DNA from: UBA1161 sp049520395
GTDB lineage: Bacteria; Planctomycetota; Phycisphaerae; Tepidisphaerales; Tepidisphaeraceae
Reading direction: 5' to 3'
Assembly (NCBI GenBank): GCA_049520395.1
Contig: JBEKPV010000030.1
Location: 1 to 24,100 of the forward strand
Length of the DNA: 24,100 nucleotides
Positions within the stretch are counted from its first letter, which is position 1. The number at the start of each line of letters is the position of its first letter. Below are positions 1 to 7,897 of this stretch, piece after piece. The notes beneath the pieces are model-generated. The model did no database searches. It worked only from the letters and a program-made list of their open reading frames with translations, and was not told the DNA's origin. Made by a program: the position numbers and the translations under genes.

Positions 1-2
1 TG

Positions 3-1298
3 ACGCGGCGTGTGACGGAATTTGATCAGATCAACGGGCGGATGATGGTGCATTTTCGGGGGCAGGATTACACGATGCAGCAGATGGCGCGTTTTCAGGA
101 GGAGCCGGATCGGGCGACGCGGAAGGAGGCGTGGGAATCGGCGACGCGGCGTCGGCTGCAGGATCGGGATGCGATTGAGGAGATTTTCGAGGGTTTACTG
201 CCGATGCGGCAGCAGATCGCGAGGCAGGCGGGTTGCGGGGATTTTCGGGAGTATCAGTGGAAGGCGCTGAAGCGGTTTGACTATACGCCGGAGGATTGTC
301 TTAAGTTCGCGGATGCGATCGCGGAGACTTGCGTGCCGGTGGTGAGGCGGCTGGATCATTTGCGGGCGCTGGATTTGGGGTTTGAGAAGCTGAGGCCGTG
401 GGATATCGCGGTGGATCCAAAGAGCCGGCCGCCGCTGAGGCCATTTGATCCGGCGGACGGGGATGATTTTTTGGATAAGACCCGGGAGATTTTTGTGCGG
501 CTGTCTCCGGTTCTGGGATTTGAATTTGATCGGTTGAGGGCGTCGGGGAATTTGGATTTGCAGAGCCGCAAGGGGAAGCAACCTGGGGGTTATTTGATGC
601 CGCTGGAGGAATCGCGGCGGCCGTTTATTTTTATGAATGCGGCGGGACTTCAGCGGGATGTGGAGACGCTGCTGCACGAGAGCGGGCATGCGTTTCACCA
701 TCTGGCGGCTTCGGGGGCGGAGGACATTGTTTTTCTGCGGACGGCGCCGATGGAGTTTTGCGAAGTGGCGAGCATGGCGATGGAATTGTTGGGCAGCGCG
801 CAGTTTTCGGTGTTTTATGATCCGCCGGATGCGATGCGGGCACGACGGAATATGCTGGAGGGGATTATCCGCTTCCTGCCCTGGATGGCGACGATCGATT
901 CGTTTCAGCACTGGATTTATACGCATCCGAAACACACGCGCGGGGCGCGGAAACGTTTCTGGCTGGGATTGCTGGACCGGTTCGGAAGCAGGTTGGATTG
1001 GTCGGACTGGGAGGCGGCTCGGGAGACGCTTTGGCAACGGCAGACGCATCTCTTTGGGTCGCCATTTTATTACATTGAATATGGGATTGCGCAATTGGGG
1101 GCGCTGCAACTTTGGATGAAATCGCGGGAGAATTCGGCGGATGCGATCGAGCGATATCGGGCGGCATTGGCGCTGGGGGGAACTCGGCCGCTGCCGGAGC
1201 TTTTCCGGGCGGCGGGGATCGAGTTTGACTTTACGGAGAAGACGCTGCGGCCGCTGATGAAGGCGGTGGATGAAGAAATCACGCGGCTGACGCGATGA
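3..1298 (+). CDS. M3-family oligoendopeptidase, 5' end cut by window edge
   Basis: Zinc metallopeptidase of family M3 (oligoendopeptidase F / thimet type), which cleaves short peptides, usually in the cytoplasm. The frame is open from the first bases, so the true start lies outside the window; a GTG at 12 is only the first internal start-like codon. About 430 residues are visible against roughly 550-600 for the family, so an N-terminal part is missing. Counting from the GTG, the HExxH zinc motif is H222-E223-S-G-H226. The third zinc ligand is probably E251 in the stretch EFCEVAS, 25 residues after H226 as in neurolysin-type enzymes. The C-terminal stretch FYYIEYGIAQLGALQLW is typical of the family. 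It runs directly into trpF, so it probably heads or joins a four-gene unit. I see the motifs; the substrate is unknown. Confidence 0.9.
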   Translation, partial: TRRVTEFDQINGRMMVHFRGQDYTMQQMARFQEEPDRATRKEAWESATRRRLQDRDAIEEIFEGLLPMRQQIARQAGCGDFREYQWKALKRFDYTPEDCLKFADAIAETCVPVVRRLDHLRALDLGFEKLRPWDIAVDPKSRPPLRPFDPADGDDFLDKTREIFVRLSPVLGFEFDRLRASGNLDLQSRKGKQPGGYLMPLEESRRPFIFMNAAGLQRDVETLLHESGHAFHHLAASGAEDIVFLRTAPMEFCEVASMAMELLGSAQFSVFYDPPDAMRARRNMLEGIIRFLPWMATIDSFQHWIYTHPKHTRGARKRFWLGLLDRFGSRLDWSDWEAARETLWQRQTHLFGSPFYYIEYGIAQLGALQLWMKSRENSADAIERYRAALALGGTRPLPELFRAAGIEFDFTEKTLRPLMKAVDEEITRLTR

Positions 1299-1330
1299 AT
1301 CGCGGGGGTGTTGCGGATAGGATTGGGGGA

Positions 1331-2008
1331 ATGAGCCGAACGCGGATCAAAATTTGCGGGATTTGCCGGGCGCAGGATGCGGCGGCGGCGGCGCGGGCGG
1401 GGGCGGACGCGATCGGGCTGGTTTTGCATGGGCCGTCGTCGCGGATTTTGACGGCGGCGCAGGCCAACAAAATTATCGCGGCGATTCCGGCGTATGTTTC
1501 CGCGGTCGGGCTTTTTGTGGACGCCGACAGGGAGACTTTTTATCGGATTTTACAGAGCGTTCCTATTCAAGCGATTCAGTTGCACGGGAATGAGGCGCCG
1601 GAGGTTGTGGCGTCGCTGCAGCCGATTCCGGTGATCAAGGCGCTGCATGTGGATGGGAAAATCAAGAGTACGCTGGCCCATTGGCGGAAGGCGATTGCGC
1701 GGCTGAGGCTCACTAATTTGAAGGGCATCTTGCTGGAGACGGCGGGGAAGCGGCCTGGGGGGAGCGGTGTGGCCAATGATTGGAAGATGATTCAGCGGCT
1801 GCTTGAGACCGGGGCGCTGGATGGTTTTCCGCCGCTGATTGCGGCTGGGGGGCTTGCGCCGGGGAATGTCGGGGACGTCGTGCGAATGCTGCGACCTTAT
1901 GCGGTGGATGTCAGCAGCGGAGTTGAATCGGCGCGGCGGACTAAATCCGCGAAATTGATTCGACAATTCATCGAGGCGGTACGCACGGCGGACGGCGTTG
2001 TGTCATGA
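1331..2008 (+). CDS. trpF: Phosphoribosylanthranilate isomerase
   Basis: Catalyses the Amadori rearrangement of N-(5'-phosphoribosyl)-anthranilate to the ribulose-phosphate form in tryptophan synthesis, on a cytoplasmic TIM barrel. The family signature KICGI lies at residues 7-11 and holds the catalytic Cys (C9). The phosphate-binding end is present as AAGGLAPGNV and VDVSSGVE, and the loop GKRPGGSG matches the family. At 225 aa it has normal length. An in-frame ATG at 1295 overlaps the peptidase stop as ATGA and would add 12 residues. I prefer 1331 because it gives the usual short N-terminus and has an AGGA at 1319-1322, 8 nt upstream. No other trp gene is nearby, so the gene is detached from its pathway. 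Its stop overlaps the next start by 4 nt. Confidence 0.93.
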   Translation: MSRTRIKICGICRAQDAAAAARAGADAIGLVLHGPSSRILTAAQANKIIAAIPAYVSAVGLFVDADRETFYRILQSVPIQAIQLHGNEAPEVVASLQPIPVIKALHVDGKIKSTLAHWRKAIARLRLTNLKGILLETAGKRPGGSGVANDWKMIQRLLETGALDGFPPLIAAGGLAPGNVGDVVRMLRPYAVDVSSGVESARRTKSAKLIRQFIEAVRTADGVVS

Positions 2009-3450
2009 TTTCCAGTTCGCTATTGCGGGAGATTTCGGATTGTTTGCCGGCTGGGTCGGTCTTGAGCGATCCGGATGAATTGCTGGTTTATGAGAGCGAT
2101 GGATTCACCATCGCCAAGGCGCGGCCGTCGGCGGTGATGTTTCCGACTTCGACTCAAGAGGTTTCTCAAGTTGTGCGGCTCCTGGCGAAATACGATGTGC
2201 CGATGGTGCCGCGGGGATCGGGGACGGGGCTCGCCGGGGGGTGCGTGGCGTTTGGGGATGGGGTGATCGTTTCTACCACGCGGATGAATAGGATTCTTTC
2301 GATTGATCTGGCGAATAGGGTGGCGCACGTGCAGGCGGGGGTGCGCAATACGCAGCTTTCGGTGGCGGTTGCGGCGTTGCAGGGCGGCGCGGGATTTCAT
2401 TTTGCGCCGGACCCTTCCAGCCAGCGGGCGAGCACGATCGGGGGAAACGCCGCGACGAATGCCGGGGGAATTCATACGCTGAAGGATTTTGTTTCGGCGA
2501 ATCACGTTTTTGGGGTCGAGATGGTTCTGGCGGATGGGTCGGTTTTGAAAACCGGGGGTCAGAACGGGTGCTGCGAGGCGGGGCCGTTTGATTTGACGGG
2601 ATTAATTTGCGGCAGCGAGGGGACGTTTGGGATTTTGACGACGCTTTGGGTGAGACTCGCGCCCAAGCCGGTGTCGTTCCGGACGATTGTCGGTTTGTTT
2701 GGATCTTCCGGCGATGCGTCGGGGGCGGTGGCTGATGTGATCGCGGCGGGGTTGCTGCCGGCGGCTATGGAAATGCTGGATGGGCAAATGGTCCGCGTCG
2801 TCGAGCAGGCGTTTGGATTTGGATTTCCGCCCGAGACGCAGGCGCTGCTTCTGACGGAAATCGACGGGGTGGACGAATTGCTCGATGCCGATTTGCAGAC
2901 GATTCTGGAGATTCATCGGCGGCATCAGGCGCTGAGCGTCGAATCCAGCAGCGATTCGGGTACGCGGGCGCGTCTTTGGCGGGCGCGCAAGGGGGCGTTT
3001 GGGGCGATCGGGCGGATCAGCCGTAGTTATTGCACGCAGGATGCGTGCATTCCGCGGAGCAAGTTGCCGGCGGTGCTGGAACGCATCGCGGAGATCGGGC
3101 GGGAGTTTGGAATGCAGATCACCAACGTATTTCATGCGGGGGATGGGAATGTTCATCCGATATTTCTTTACGACGATCGAGACGAGGCGCAAATTCAAAA
3201 CACGCTGCGGGCGGCGGAGAAGGTTTTGCAGTTTTGCGTCGATGTGGGGGGAACGATTACCGGCGAGCATGGCGTGGGCGTGGAGAAATTGCACCTGATG
3301 CCGTATCTTTTTGACGAGCCGACGCGGAGTCTTTTTTCGCGTGTGAAATCGGCGTTTGATCCGGGGGGGAGAATCAATCCGGGGAAGATCGTGCCGAATG
3401 AGAAGGTGAAGGTCGTGTTACTAAAACCTGGGCGGCATGTTCCGCAGTGA
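2005..3450 (+). CDS. glcD: FAD-linked oxidase, GlcD / D-lactate dehydrogenase type
   Basis: Flavoprotein of the vanillyl-alcohol-oxidase fold that oxidises a 2-hydroxy acid (glycolate or D-lactate) and passes electrons to an Fe-S partner or quinone. The N-terminal FAD-binding domain carries PRGSGTGLAGGC at residues 69-80 and PSSQRASTIGGNAATNAGG around 137-155. The C-terminal FAD-oxidase domain has FHAGDGNVHP at 376-385, GEHGVGVEK at 420-428 and FDPGGRINPGKI at 451-462. At 481 aa it matches GlcD. The start overlaps the trpF stop as ATGA, implying translational coupling. No glcE or glcF lies beside it. LutABC, encoded 5 kb downstream, could be its functional partner in lactate use, but that is inference. 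Substrate choice between glycolate and D-lactate cannot be read from the sequence. Confidence 0.9.
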   Translation: MISSSLLREISDCLPAGSVLSDPDELLVYESDGFTIAKARPSAVMFPTSTQEVSQVVRLLAKYDVPMVPRGSGTGLAGGCVAFGDGVIVSTTRMNRILSIDLANRVAHVQAGVRNTQLSVAVAALQGGAGFHFAPDPSSQRASTIGGNAATNAGGIHTLKDFVSANHVFGVEMVLADGSVLKTGGQNGCCEAGPFDLTGLICGSEGTFGILTTLWVRLAPKPVSFRTIVGLFGSSGDASGAVADVIAAGLLPAAMEMLDGQMVRVVEQAFGFGFPPETQALLLTEIDGVDELLDADLQTILEIHRRHQALSVESSSDSGTRARLWRARKGAFGAIGRISRSYCTQDACIPRSKLPAVLERIAEIGREFGMQITNVFHAGDGNVHPIFLYDDRDEAQIQNTLRAAEKVLQFCVDVGGTITGEHGVGVEKLHLMPYLFDEPTRSLFSRVKSAFDPGGRINPGKIVPNEKVKVVLLKPGRHVPQ

Positions 3451-3475
3451 ATGGGCGGTTATAATTGGCGGATCT

Positions 3476-3964
3476 ATGATCGACACGGGAAATGTTGACG
3501 GACGGCGGGACGTTCACTTCAGCAGCCTGGATGAAATGCTGATGGATGCCGAGAATTTGGCGAAGGCCGAGTCGGCGGGGAAACTTTCGCGCGTGGGGAA
3601 CTGGACGCTGGGGCAGGCTTGCGGTCATTTGGCGGTGTGGACGAATTTCGCCTACGACGGATATCCGATGAAGGTGCCGTTCCTGATCAAGATGTTAATT
3701 CGGCCGATGAAAACTCGGTTCATCAAGGGGCCGATTCCGGCGGGGAAAAACCTTCCCGGAGTCGACGGCGGGACGTTTGGGACGGAGGCGCTGCCGACCG
3801 CAACGGGATTGGCGGATCTGAAATTGGCAACCGCGCGGTTGAAGTCGGCGCCGCCAAAGGATCCTAATCCGGTTTTTGGGGATTTGCAGCACGATGAATG
3901 GATCGCACTGGCGCTGCGGCATGCGGAATTGCATTTGTCATTTTTCTTCGCGACGCCAACATAA
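3476..3964 (+). CDS. DUF1569 family protein (DinB-like fold)
   Basis: A 162-aa protein of the DUF1569 family, which is related to the DinB/YfiT-like four-helix metal-binding proteins; its biochemical role is not established. The family opening pattern is visible: GRRDVHFSSLDEML at residues 9-22, then GNWTLGQACGHLA at 41-53. Likely metal ligands are H51, H149 and H153 (RHAELHLSFF near the end). I chose the ATG at 3476 because homologues begin just before the GRR.xxFxSLDE motif. An earlier ATG at 3437 would overlap glcD by 14 nt and add 13 residues without family character. The last 101 bp overlap the convergent YfhO-type gene, and the overlapped part includes the conserved C-terminal histidines, so this reading frame is the constrained one there. 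Confidence 0.85.
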   Translation: MIDTGNVDGRRDVHFSSLDEMLMDAENLAKAESAGKLSRVGNWTLGQACGHLAVWTNFAYDGYPMKVPFLIKMLIRPMKTRFIKGPIPAGKNLPGVDGGTFGTEALPTATGLADLKLATARLKSAPPKDPNPVFGDLQHDEWIALALRHAELHLSFFFATPT

Positions 3965-5882
3965 GTATTAGCAGAGCTAAGGACGCAATGGAGATGGCTG
4001 CGCCGGTGGGTGCGCCGGGAGTGGAATAGCGGAAGGTGACTTGGTGCGAGCCGGGGGGAATGGGGAGGGATAGGAAAACGTCGTCGGCTGGAAATGGAGT
4101 CGCGGGCTTGCCGTCGATGGTGGCGTTCCAGCCTTTATCCCATGCTTCGAGAATTCGCAGATAGCCGGGTGCGTCCGTGGTCATGGCGACGGAAATGTTG
4201 TCACTGGATATGCGGTGATAGGTTAGTTCCGCGGATGGGTTGGACGGGGTTGAGAAAAATGCGGCGCGGGGGGCGGGATGATCGAGAATTCGAGTTTGGA
4301 TGTTGCCGTCCGGTTGCTGGGAGACGACGACTTTGACGCCGCAGGCGGCCAGGGAGCGATCGTCGAGGATTGATCCATTGAAGAACTCGAGATTAGCCTG
4401 GGGCGGGAGGTGGGCCAAAGCGAGCAGGAATTTGTATGGTTTGGCCAGGACCAGGGAATCGAAAAAACCGATGTCGTCGAGGCGGCGATTGATCGGAAGG
4501 CCCAAATCCCAATCGATGGCGACGCGCTGGTCGCCGACGATTTCTTTTGCTTGCGCCAAGGCGGCGGGGTCCGGCGGCTTATAGGGGATCGCGTTTATGA
4601 AATTTTGATCGTGAGAGCCTAAATCCAAGACGTGGGCGGCCAATATCAGGGCAATAAACATGCGGAGTATTTTTGAATGGCGCGCTTCGGCGAGTTTTAG
4701 AAGTGCGTCGAGCGCCGCTCCTAATACCATGCTCAGGGCGAATGTCGTGAGGTAAATCAATCTGGCGGGACTGCGGAGAAGTGTGAGATGAGTTGCCGCT
4801 GATCCAATATGCGGAGGCGCGCACGCGAGGACCAGGGCTGAAAGGCCGATGGCCGCGAGATATAGAATTCTTCGGTCGGGCAGTTGTTTTTTGAAGAGCC
4901 AACGGAGCGTGAGAATGACGACGGCCAGTAGAGGCAGCCGTCCGACGTAGCAGACGGTGTCCCAGAAGACATATTCGTTGGAGCCGGCGATGCGAACTTC
5001 CAAGCCGCGGTGGACTAAATCGAGTGCGCCGCCCTGCCAGGGAAGGATGAAGGCGAGCAGGTGACTTACGGGGAAGACGACGTCGTTGTCGGCGGGGTTG
5101 AGGTTTAAGGTTCGCGTACTGCGAAGGATCAACTCAAAAAATGGCAGCAAGGCGAATGCGGCTATTCCCGCGCCTAATGCCATGAAGATAAATAGCTGGG
5201 CGGATCGTCGGCCTGGGGCGCGAAGCAGCGCGTAAAGGGATGCAGTCGCCAGTGCATAAAGAGAAAGTTGGGGATGGCCGGCTAAAAGAATGGCGGCGGT
5301 GGAGAGCGTTAAAATCAGCAAAGCGGGGATGGATGGGGGAGAGCGCTGAAGACACCATTCGACTAAATAGAGCAAAAGCGGGAGGGCGGCGTATGCCTCC
5401 AGCAACGGGAGATGGCCGGCGAGCACCCGGGAGGCGAAAAAACCGGAGGCGGCGAAGGTCCACCCCGAGGCCATGCTGGCGATGCGGCCCAAGCCGATCT
5501 TGCGGGCGAAGGCGAAGGTGAAGGAGGCAGCTAGAACGGCGGCTAAGTTGACGCCGATGACGTAGGCTCGGCCGGGATCGAAGGGGAGGAGGAGCAAGCG
5601 TGTGGGAATCCAGGGGAAATTTTGGAGGTTGGCCCAGAATGGGGTCCCCAGGGCTTCGCGGGAATACCAGCCGGGGAGAGCGTGCGGGGAGTTGAAGAGC
5701 GCCTGGCGGGCATAGTCGATGCGCCGTTCATGTAGGAGGATGTAGTCGGAGCCTTCGAGTTGCTGGTCGGGGCGGAGGTAGATCCAGGGGGAATAAATCG
5801 CCAGGACGGCGGCAGTCATGAGGGACGCGGCCGCCAGGGTGGACGCGAGCCGCCAACGTTCCGACCGATCAGAGTATCCCAT
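3864..5882 (-). CDS. YfhO-like polytopic membrane protein
   Basis: A 672-aa integral membrane protein resembling the YfhO family (linked in Firmicutes to lipoteichoic-acid glycosylation) and GT-C type glycosyltransferases. The first half to two thirds holds about ten or more hydrophobic helices separated by short loops, starting with one at about residues 12-31. A large extracytoplasmic part follows. Near the end it has the YfhO-type signature of a Gly-Trp pair in WDKGWNATIDGKPATPF, then IPPGSHQVTFRYSTPG, then a final helix and a basic RRK. About 30 residues after that helix fall inside the region overlapping the DUF1569 gene and look unconstrained. The start ATG has no clear Shine-Dalgarno sequence. 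The gene stands alone on its strand and is divergent from the regBA-lut run. A role in transferring sugars to an envelope polymer is inference. Confidence 0.8.
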   Translation of the reverse strand: MGYSDRSERWRLASTLAAASLMTAAVLAIYSPWIYLRPDQQLEGSDYILLHERRIDYARQALFNSPHALPGWYSREALGTPFWANLQNFPWIPTRLLLLPFDPGRAYVIGVNLAAVLAASFTFAFARKIGLGRIASMASGWTFAASGFFASRVLAGHLPLLEAYAALPLLLYLVEWCLQRSPPSIPALLILTLSTAAILLAGHPQLSLYALATASLYALLRAPGRRSAQLFIFMALGAGIAAFALLPFFELILRSTRTLNLNPADNDVVFPVSHLLAFILPWQGGALDLVHRGLEVRIAGSNEYVFWDTVCYVGRLPLLAVVILTLRWLFKKQLPDRRILYLAAIGLSALVLACAPPHIGSAATHLTLLRSPARLIYLTTFALSMVLGAALDALLKLAEARHSKILRMFIALILAAHVLDLGSHDQNFINAIPYKPPDPAALAQAKEIVGDQRVAIDWDLGLPINRRLDDIGFFDSLVLAKPYKFLLALAHLPPQANLEFFNGSILDDRSLAACGVKVVVSQQPDGNIQTRILDHPAPRAAFFSTPSNPSAELTYHRISSDNISVAMTTDAPGYLRILEAWDKGWNATIDGKPATPFPADDVFLSLPIPPGSHQVTFRYSTPGAPTGAAISIASLALLILMLASRRKMTNAIPHAAAPVRSIHRAANPQKPD

Positions 5883-6013
5883 TTAAGCGCTGGTTATTTT
5901 CGCCTAAGGGCGGGATTCAACGCAAATTGATGTGATTATGGCTAGGCTGTGGGGGATCAGCGGCTACAATATGGCGTAGCGGAAGACAACCAACCAAAGA
6001 AGGAGACGGGCCA

Positions 6014-6526
6014 ATGAGCGACACAGCTACGGCGACCGGCGTCTCGAAGAGCGCTTCATCCATGTCCGCGGCGACGGCGCTGCGTTTAGCGTGGGGATGT
6101 TGGGTACTTTTTTTGGTTCTGCCGTTTTTCATGTTTTTGCATGTTGTCTGGACGTTGAATGCCGAGCAGCCTGGGGCGGCGGCGCCGGGGGGGCATGAAT
6201 ATTGGTTCCTGGCGGCGATCGGATATTTGCTGGTGGCGGGGCCTGGCTCGTTTTTTGCGCGGAGCAATATTTTTAAAGCATATTGGTCGGGACAGACGGT
6301 GTCGCCGGGGAAATATTTTTCCGGGATGTTGCTGATTTGGCTGGCGCTGGAAATCGGCGGGCTATTCAGTTTGGCGGGATGTTTGGTGGATCGGCAGTTG
6401 CTGCCGAATCTATTTCCCGCGCTGGTGGCGTTTATGTTTTATGTGACGTTTTGGCCGAGCGGTCGGGCGATGGTGCGGCAGACGGGGAATCTGGAAGACG
6501 CCGCCTTGTACGAGGAGCCTCGGTGA
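6014..6526 (+). CDS. Small four-helix membrane protein, first gene of the regB-regA-lut run
   Basis: I do not recognise a named family for this 170-aa protein. It has a polar N-terminus of about 25 residues and four hydrophobic helices: about 27-48, 66-82, 99-122 and 131-146. It ends in a charged tail (MVRQTGNLEDAALYEEPR). Two cysteines, in RLAWGCW and in LAGCLVD, lie in or near helices 1 and 3. The start is supported by AGGAGA at 6001-6006, 7 nt before the ATG. Its stop overlaps the regB GTG start by 4 nt, and a ribosome site for regB is embedded in its last codons, so the two are translationally coupled. The context suggests a partner or input module for the redox kinase, or a quinone-linked membrane protein. 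It does not look like SenC/PrrC, the usual companion. The function is unknown. Confidence 0.8.
   Translation: MSDTATATGVSKSASSMSAATALRLAWGCWVLFLVLPFFMFLHVVWTLNAEQPGAAAPGGHEYWFLAAIGYLLVAGPGSFFARSNIFKAYWSGQTVSPGKYFSGMLLIWLALEIGGLFSLAGCLVDRQLLPNLFPALVAFMFYVTFWPSGRAMVRQTGNLEDAALYEEPR
6512..6517 (+). promoter_or_regulatory. Ribosome-binding site fixing the regB GTG start
   Basis: GAGGAG lies 5 nt upstream of the GTG at 6523, inside the last codons of the preceding gene. It supports 6523 as the regB start. The same frame stays open back to 6283, but that part only mirrors the upstream gene in another frame. Confidence 0.75.
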
Positions 6527-7809
6527 CGGCGTCGGCGACCAATGCATGGGCCGCCGACGACGTGCCGCGAATTGCGGGGCAGGAAGCACACATTGTTTTG
6601 CGCTGGCTGGTGCGTTTGCGCTGGCTGGCGGTCGCGGGGCAGACCATCGCGACGGCGGTGGCGGTGGGAATTCTAAAACTTAAATTGCCGCTGGGGGCCA
6701 TCGAGTCGGTCATTTTGGTGACGGTTGTCAGCAATGCGCTGATTCAGATTTGGACGACGCGGTCCAGCGCGCCGGTGCCGCCGTGGATGGTGCCGGCGGT
6801 TTTGCTTTTGGATGTGGGGTTGCTGACGGCGCTTTTGATTTGCACCGGGGGGCCTTCCAATCCGTTTAGCGCGCTTTATCTGGTGCATGTGGCCATGGCG
6901 GTGGTGACGCTGGATGAGCAGTGGCCCTGGCTTGTGGTGGCGACGACGGCGGCGTGTTACGGGTTGCTCTTTCTTTGGCCTTCGCATGCGCTGGGGTTGG
7001 CGCCGGAAGCGGCGGCGGCGGCGGATTGGGCGGCGCTGGTGCTGGTCGCGATTGTAATCGTTTATTTTGTGGGGCGCACCGCGCGGTCCTTGCATCGTCG
7101 GGAGAAGGAATTGGCCGATGCGCGCGAGAGGGCCGCGCGCAATGAGCAACTGGCGGCGCTGACGACGCTGGCCGCGGGGGCGGCGCATGAATTAAATACG
7201 CCGCTGAGTACGATCGCGGTGGTGGCGAAGGAATTGGAGGTGCAGTCGAAAACGCTTCCTTCGGCGGAGGCGTTTGTTAACGACGCGCGGCTGATTCGGA
7301 AGGAAGTGGATCGGTGCCAGGTCATTCTGGGGCGCATGCGGGTGGATGTGCTGCAGGGGGAATGGCGCAAACGGACGCCGATTACGGCTGGCGATTTTGT
7401 GGCGGCGCTGCTGCGCGATCTGGAGCCGGCGGCTCGGGATGTTTTGCGCGTGGAATGCACGGGGGAATTTCCGGAGATTCAACTTCCAGTGCGGGCGGTG
7501 CAGCAGACCGTGGGAATTTTGGTGGCTAATGCTTTGGACGCCTCGCCAGTAGGGCAAAATGTGAGACTTTGCATCTATCCGCGGAATGGACGTATCATTT
7601 TTGAAGTTCACGATCAGGGGCCCGGCATGAGCGTGGAAACGGCGCGGCGGGCGGGGGAACCCTTTTTTACGACCAAGCCGCCGGGGCAGGGGATGGGTTT
7701 GGGGCTGTTTTTGGCGCGGCTGGTGGCGGAGAAATTGGGGGGGACGCTGAGGTTGCAGTCTAGGCCGGGCGAGGGGACCCTGGCGGTGTTGGAACTGCCG
7801 GCTCGCTGA
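6523..7809 (+). CDS. regB: RegB/PrrB-type redox sensor histidine kinase
   Basis: Membrane sensor kinase that autophosphorylates on His and passes phosphate to the RegA-type regulator encoded next. The N-terminal half (residues about 25-190) has roughly six membrane helices. Between them lies GGPSNPF at 109-115, matching the conserved quinone-sensing loop of RegB proteins. The H-box is AAHELNTPLSTI with phospho-acceptor H222. A Cys in DRCQVILGRM falls at residue 265 from this start. It aligns with the redox-active Cys265 of Rhodobacter RegB, which sits in a similar RC-x-x-IL context. The ATPase domain shows the N-box region (NALDASPVG), HDQGPGM, FFTTKPPGQGMGLGLFLARL and GEGTLAVLELP. Length is 428 aa, normal for RegB. 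The GTG start overlaps the upstream stop by 4 nt. Assignment to the RegB subfamily is strong; the sensed signal is inferred from the family. Confidence 0.9.
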   Translation: MTASATNAWAADDVPRIAGQEAHIVLRWLVRLRWLAVAGQTIATAVAVGILKLKLPLGAIESVILVTVVSNALIQIWTTRSSAPVPPWMVPAVLLLDVGLLTALLICTGGPSNPFSALYLVHVAMAVVTLDEQWPWLVVATTAACYGLLFLWPSHALGLAPEAAAAADWAALVLVAIVIVYFVGRTARSLHRREKELADARERAARNEQLAALTTLAAGAAHELNTPLSTIAVVAKELEVQSKTLPSAEAFVNDARLIRKEVDRCQVILGRMRVDVLQGEWRKRTPITAGDFVAALLRDLEPAARDVLRVECTGEFPEIQLPVRAVQQTVGILVANALDASPVGQNVRLCIYPRNGRIIFEVHDQGPGMSVETARRAGEPFFTTKPPGQGMGLGLFLARLVAEKLGGTLRLQSRPGEGTLAVLELPAR

Positions 7810-7812
7810 AAG

Positions 7813-7833
7813 GCCCACGGCAGCGCCGTGGGC
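7813..7833 (+). repeat. Perfect 9-bp inverted repeat between regB and regA
   Basis: GCCCACGGC, a 3-nt loop AGC, then GCCGTGGGC: every base of the 9-bp stem pairs. It begins 4 nt after the regB stop and ends before any plausible regA start. There is no U-tract after it (GTTACGG follows), so it is not a classic intrinsic terminator. It could stabilise the regB 3' end, set the regB:regA ratio, or be a copy of a dispersed palindromic element; similar CCCACGG-type palindromes are, from memory, common in planctomycete genomes. No second copy is in this window. Confidence 0.8.
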
Positions 7834-7897
7834 GTTACGGGCGGTGATCTCGGGTTACCCATTGATCGCGGACGCTGAATCACTATCTTTCGCTTTC

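Noticed and set aside
195..1109. 304-residue open frame on the minus strand inside the peptidase gene
   Set aside because: Arg/Pro/His-rich translation typical of antisense frames in GC-rich DNA, with no recognisable domain. The plus strand has clear M3 motifs.
3459..3465. TTATAAT just upstream of the DUF1569 start, looking like a -10 box
   Set aside because: No matching -35 at a usable distance, and it would sit only 10 nt from the ATG at 3476 at the end of a tightly packed unit. Chance match is likely.
6283..6522. In-frame upstream extension of the RegB-type kinase giving a 508-residue protein
   Set aside because: The extension lies wholly within the upstream membrane-protein gene in another frame and has no family character. 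GAGGAG plus GTG at 6523 gives a normal RegB length.
7683..7704. Four G-runs matching a G-quadruplex pattern on the coding strand
   Set aside because: They encode the conserved kinase G2 box (GQGMGLGL) in a G-rich genome, so the protein explains them.
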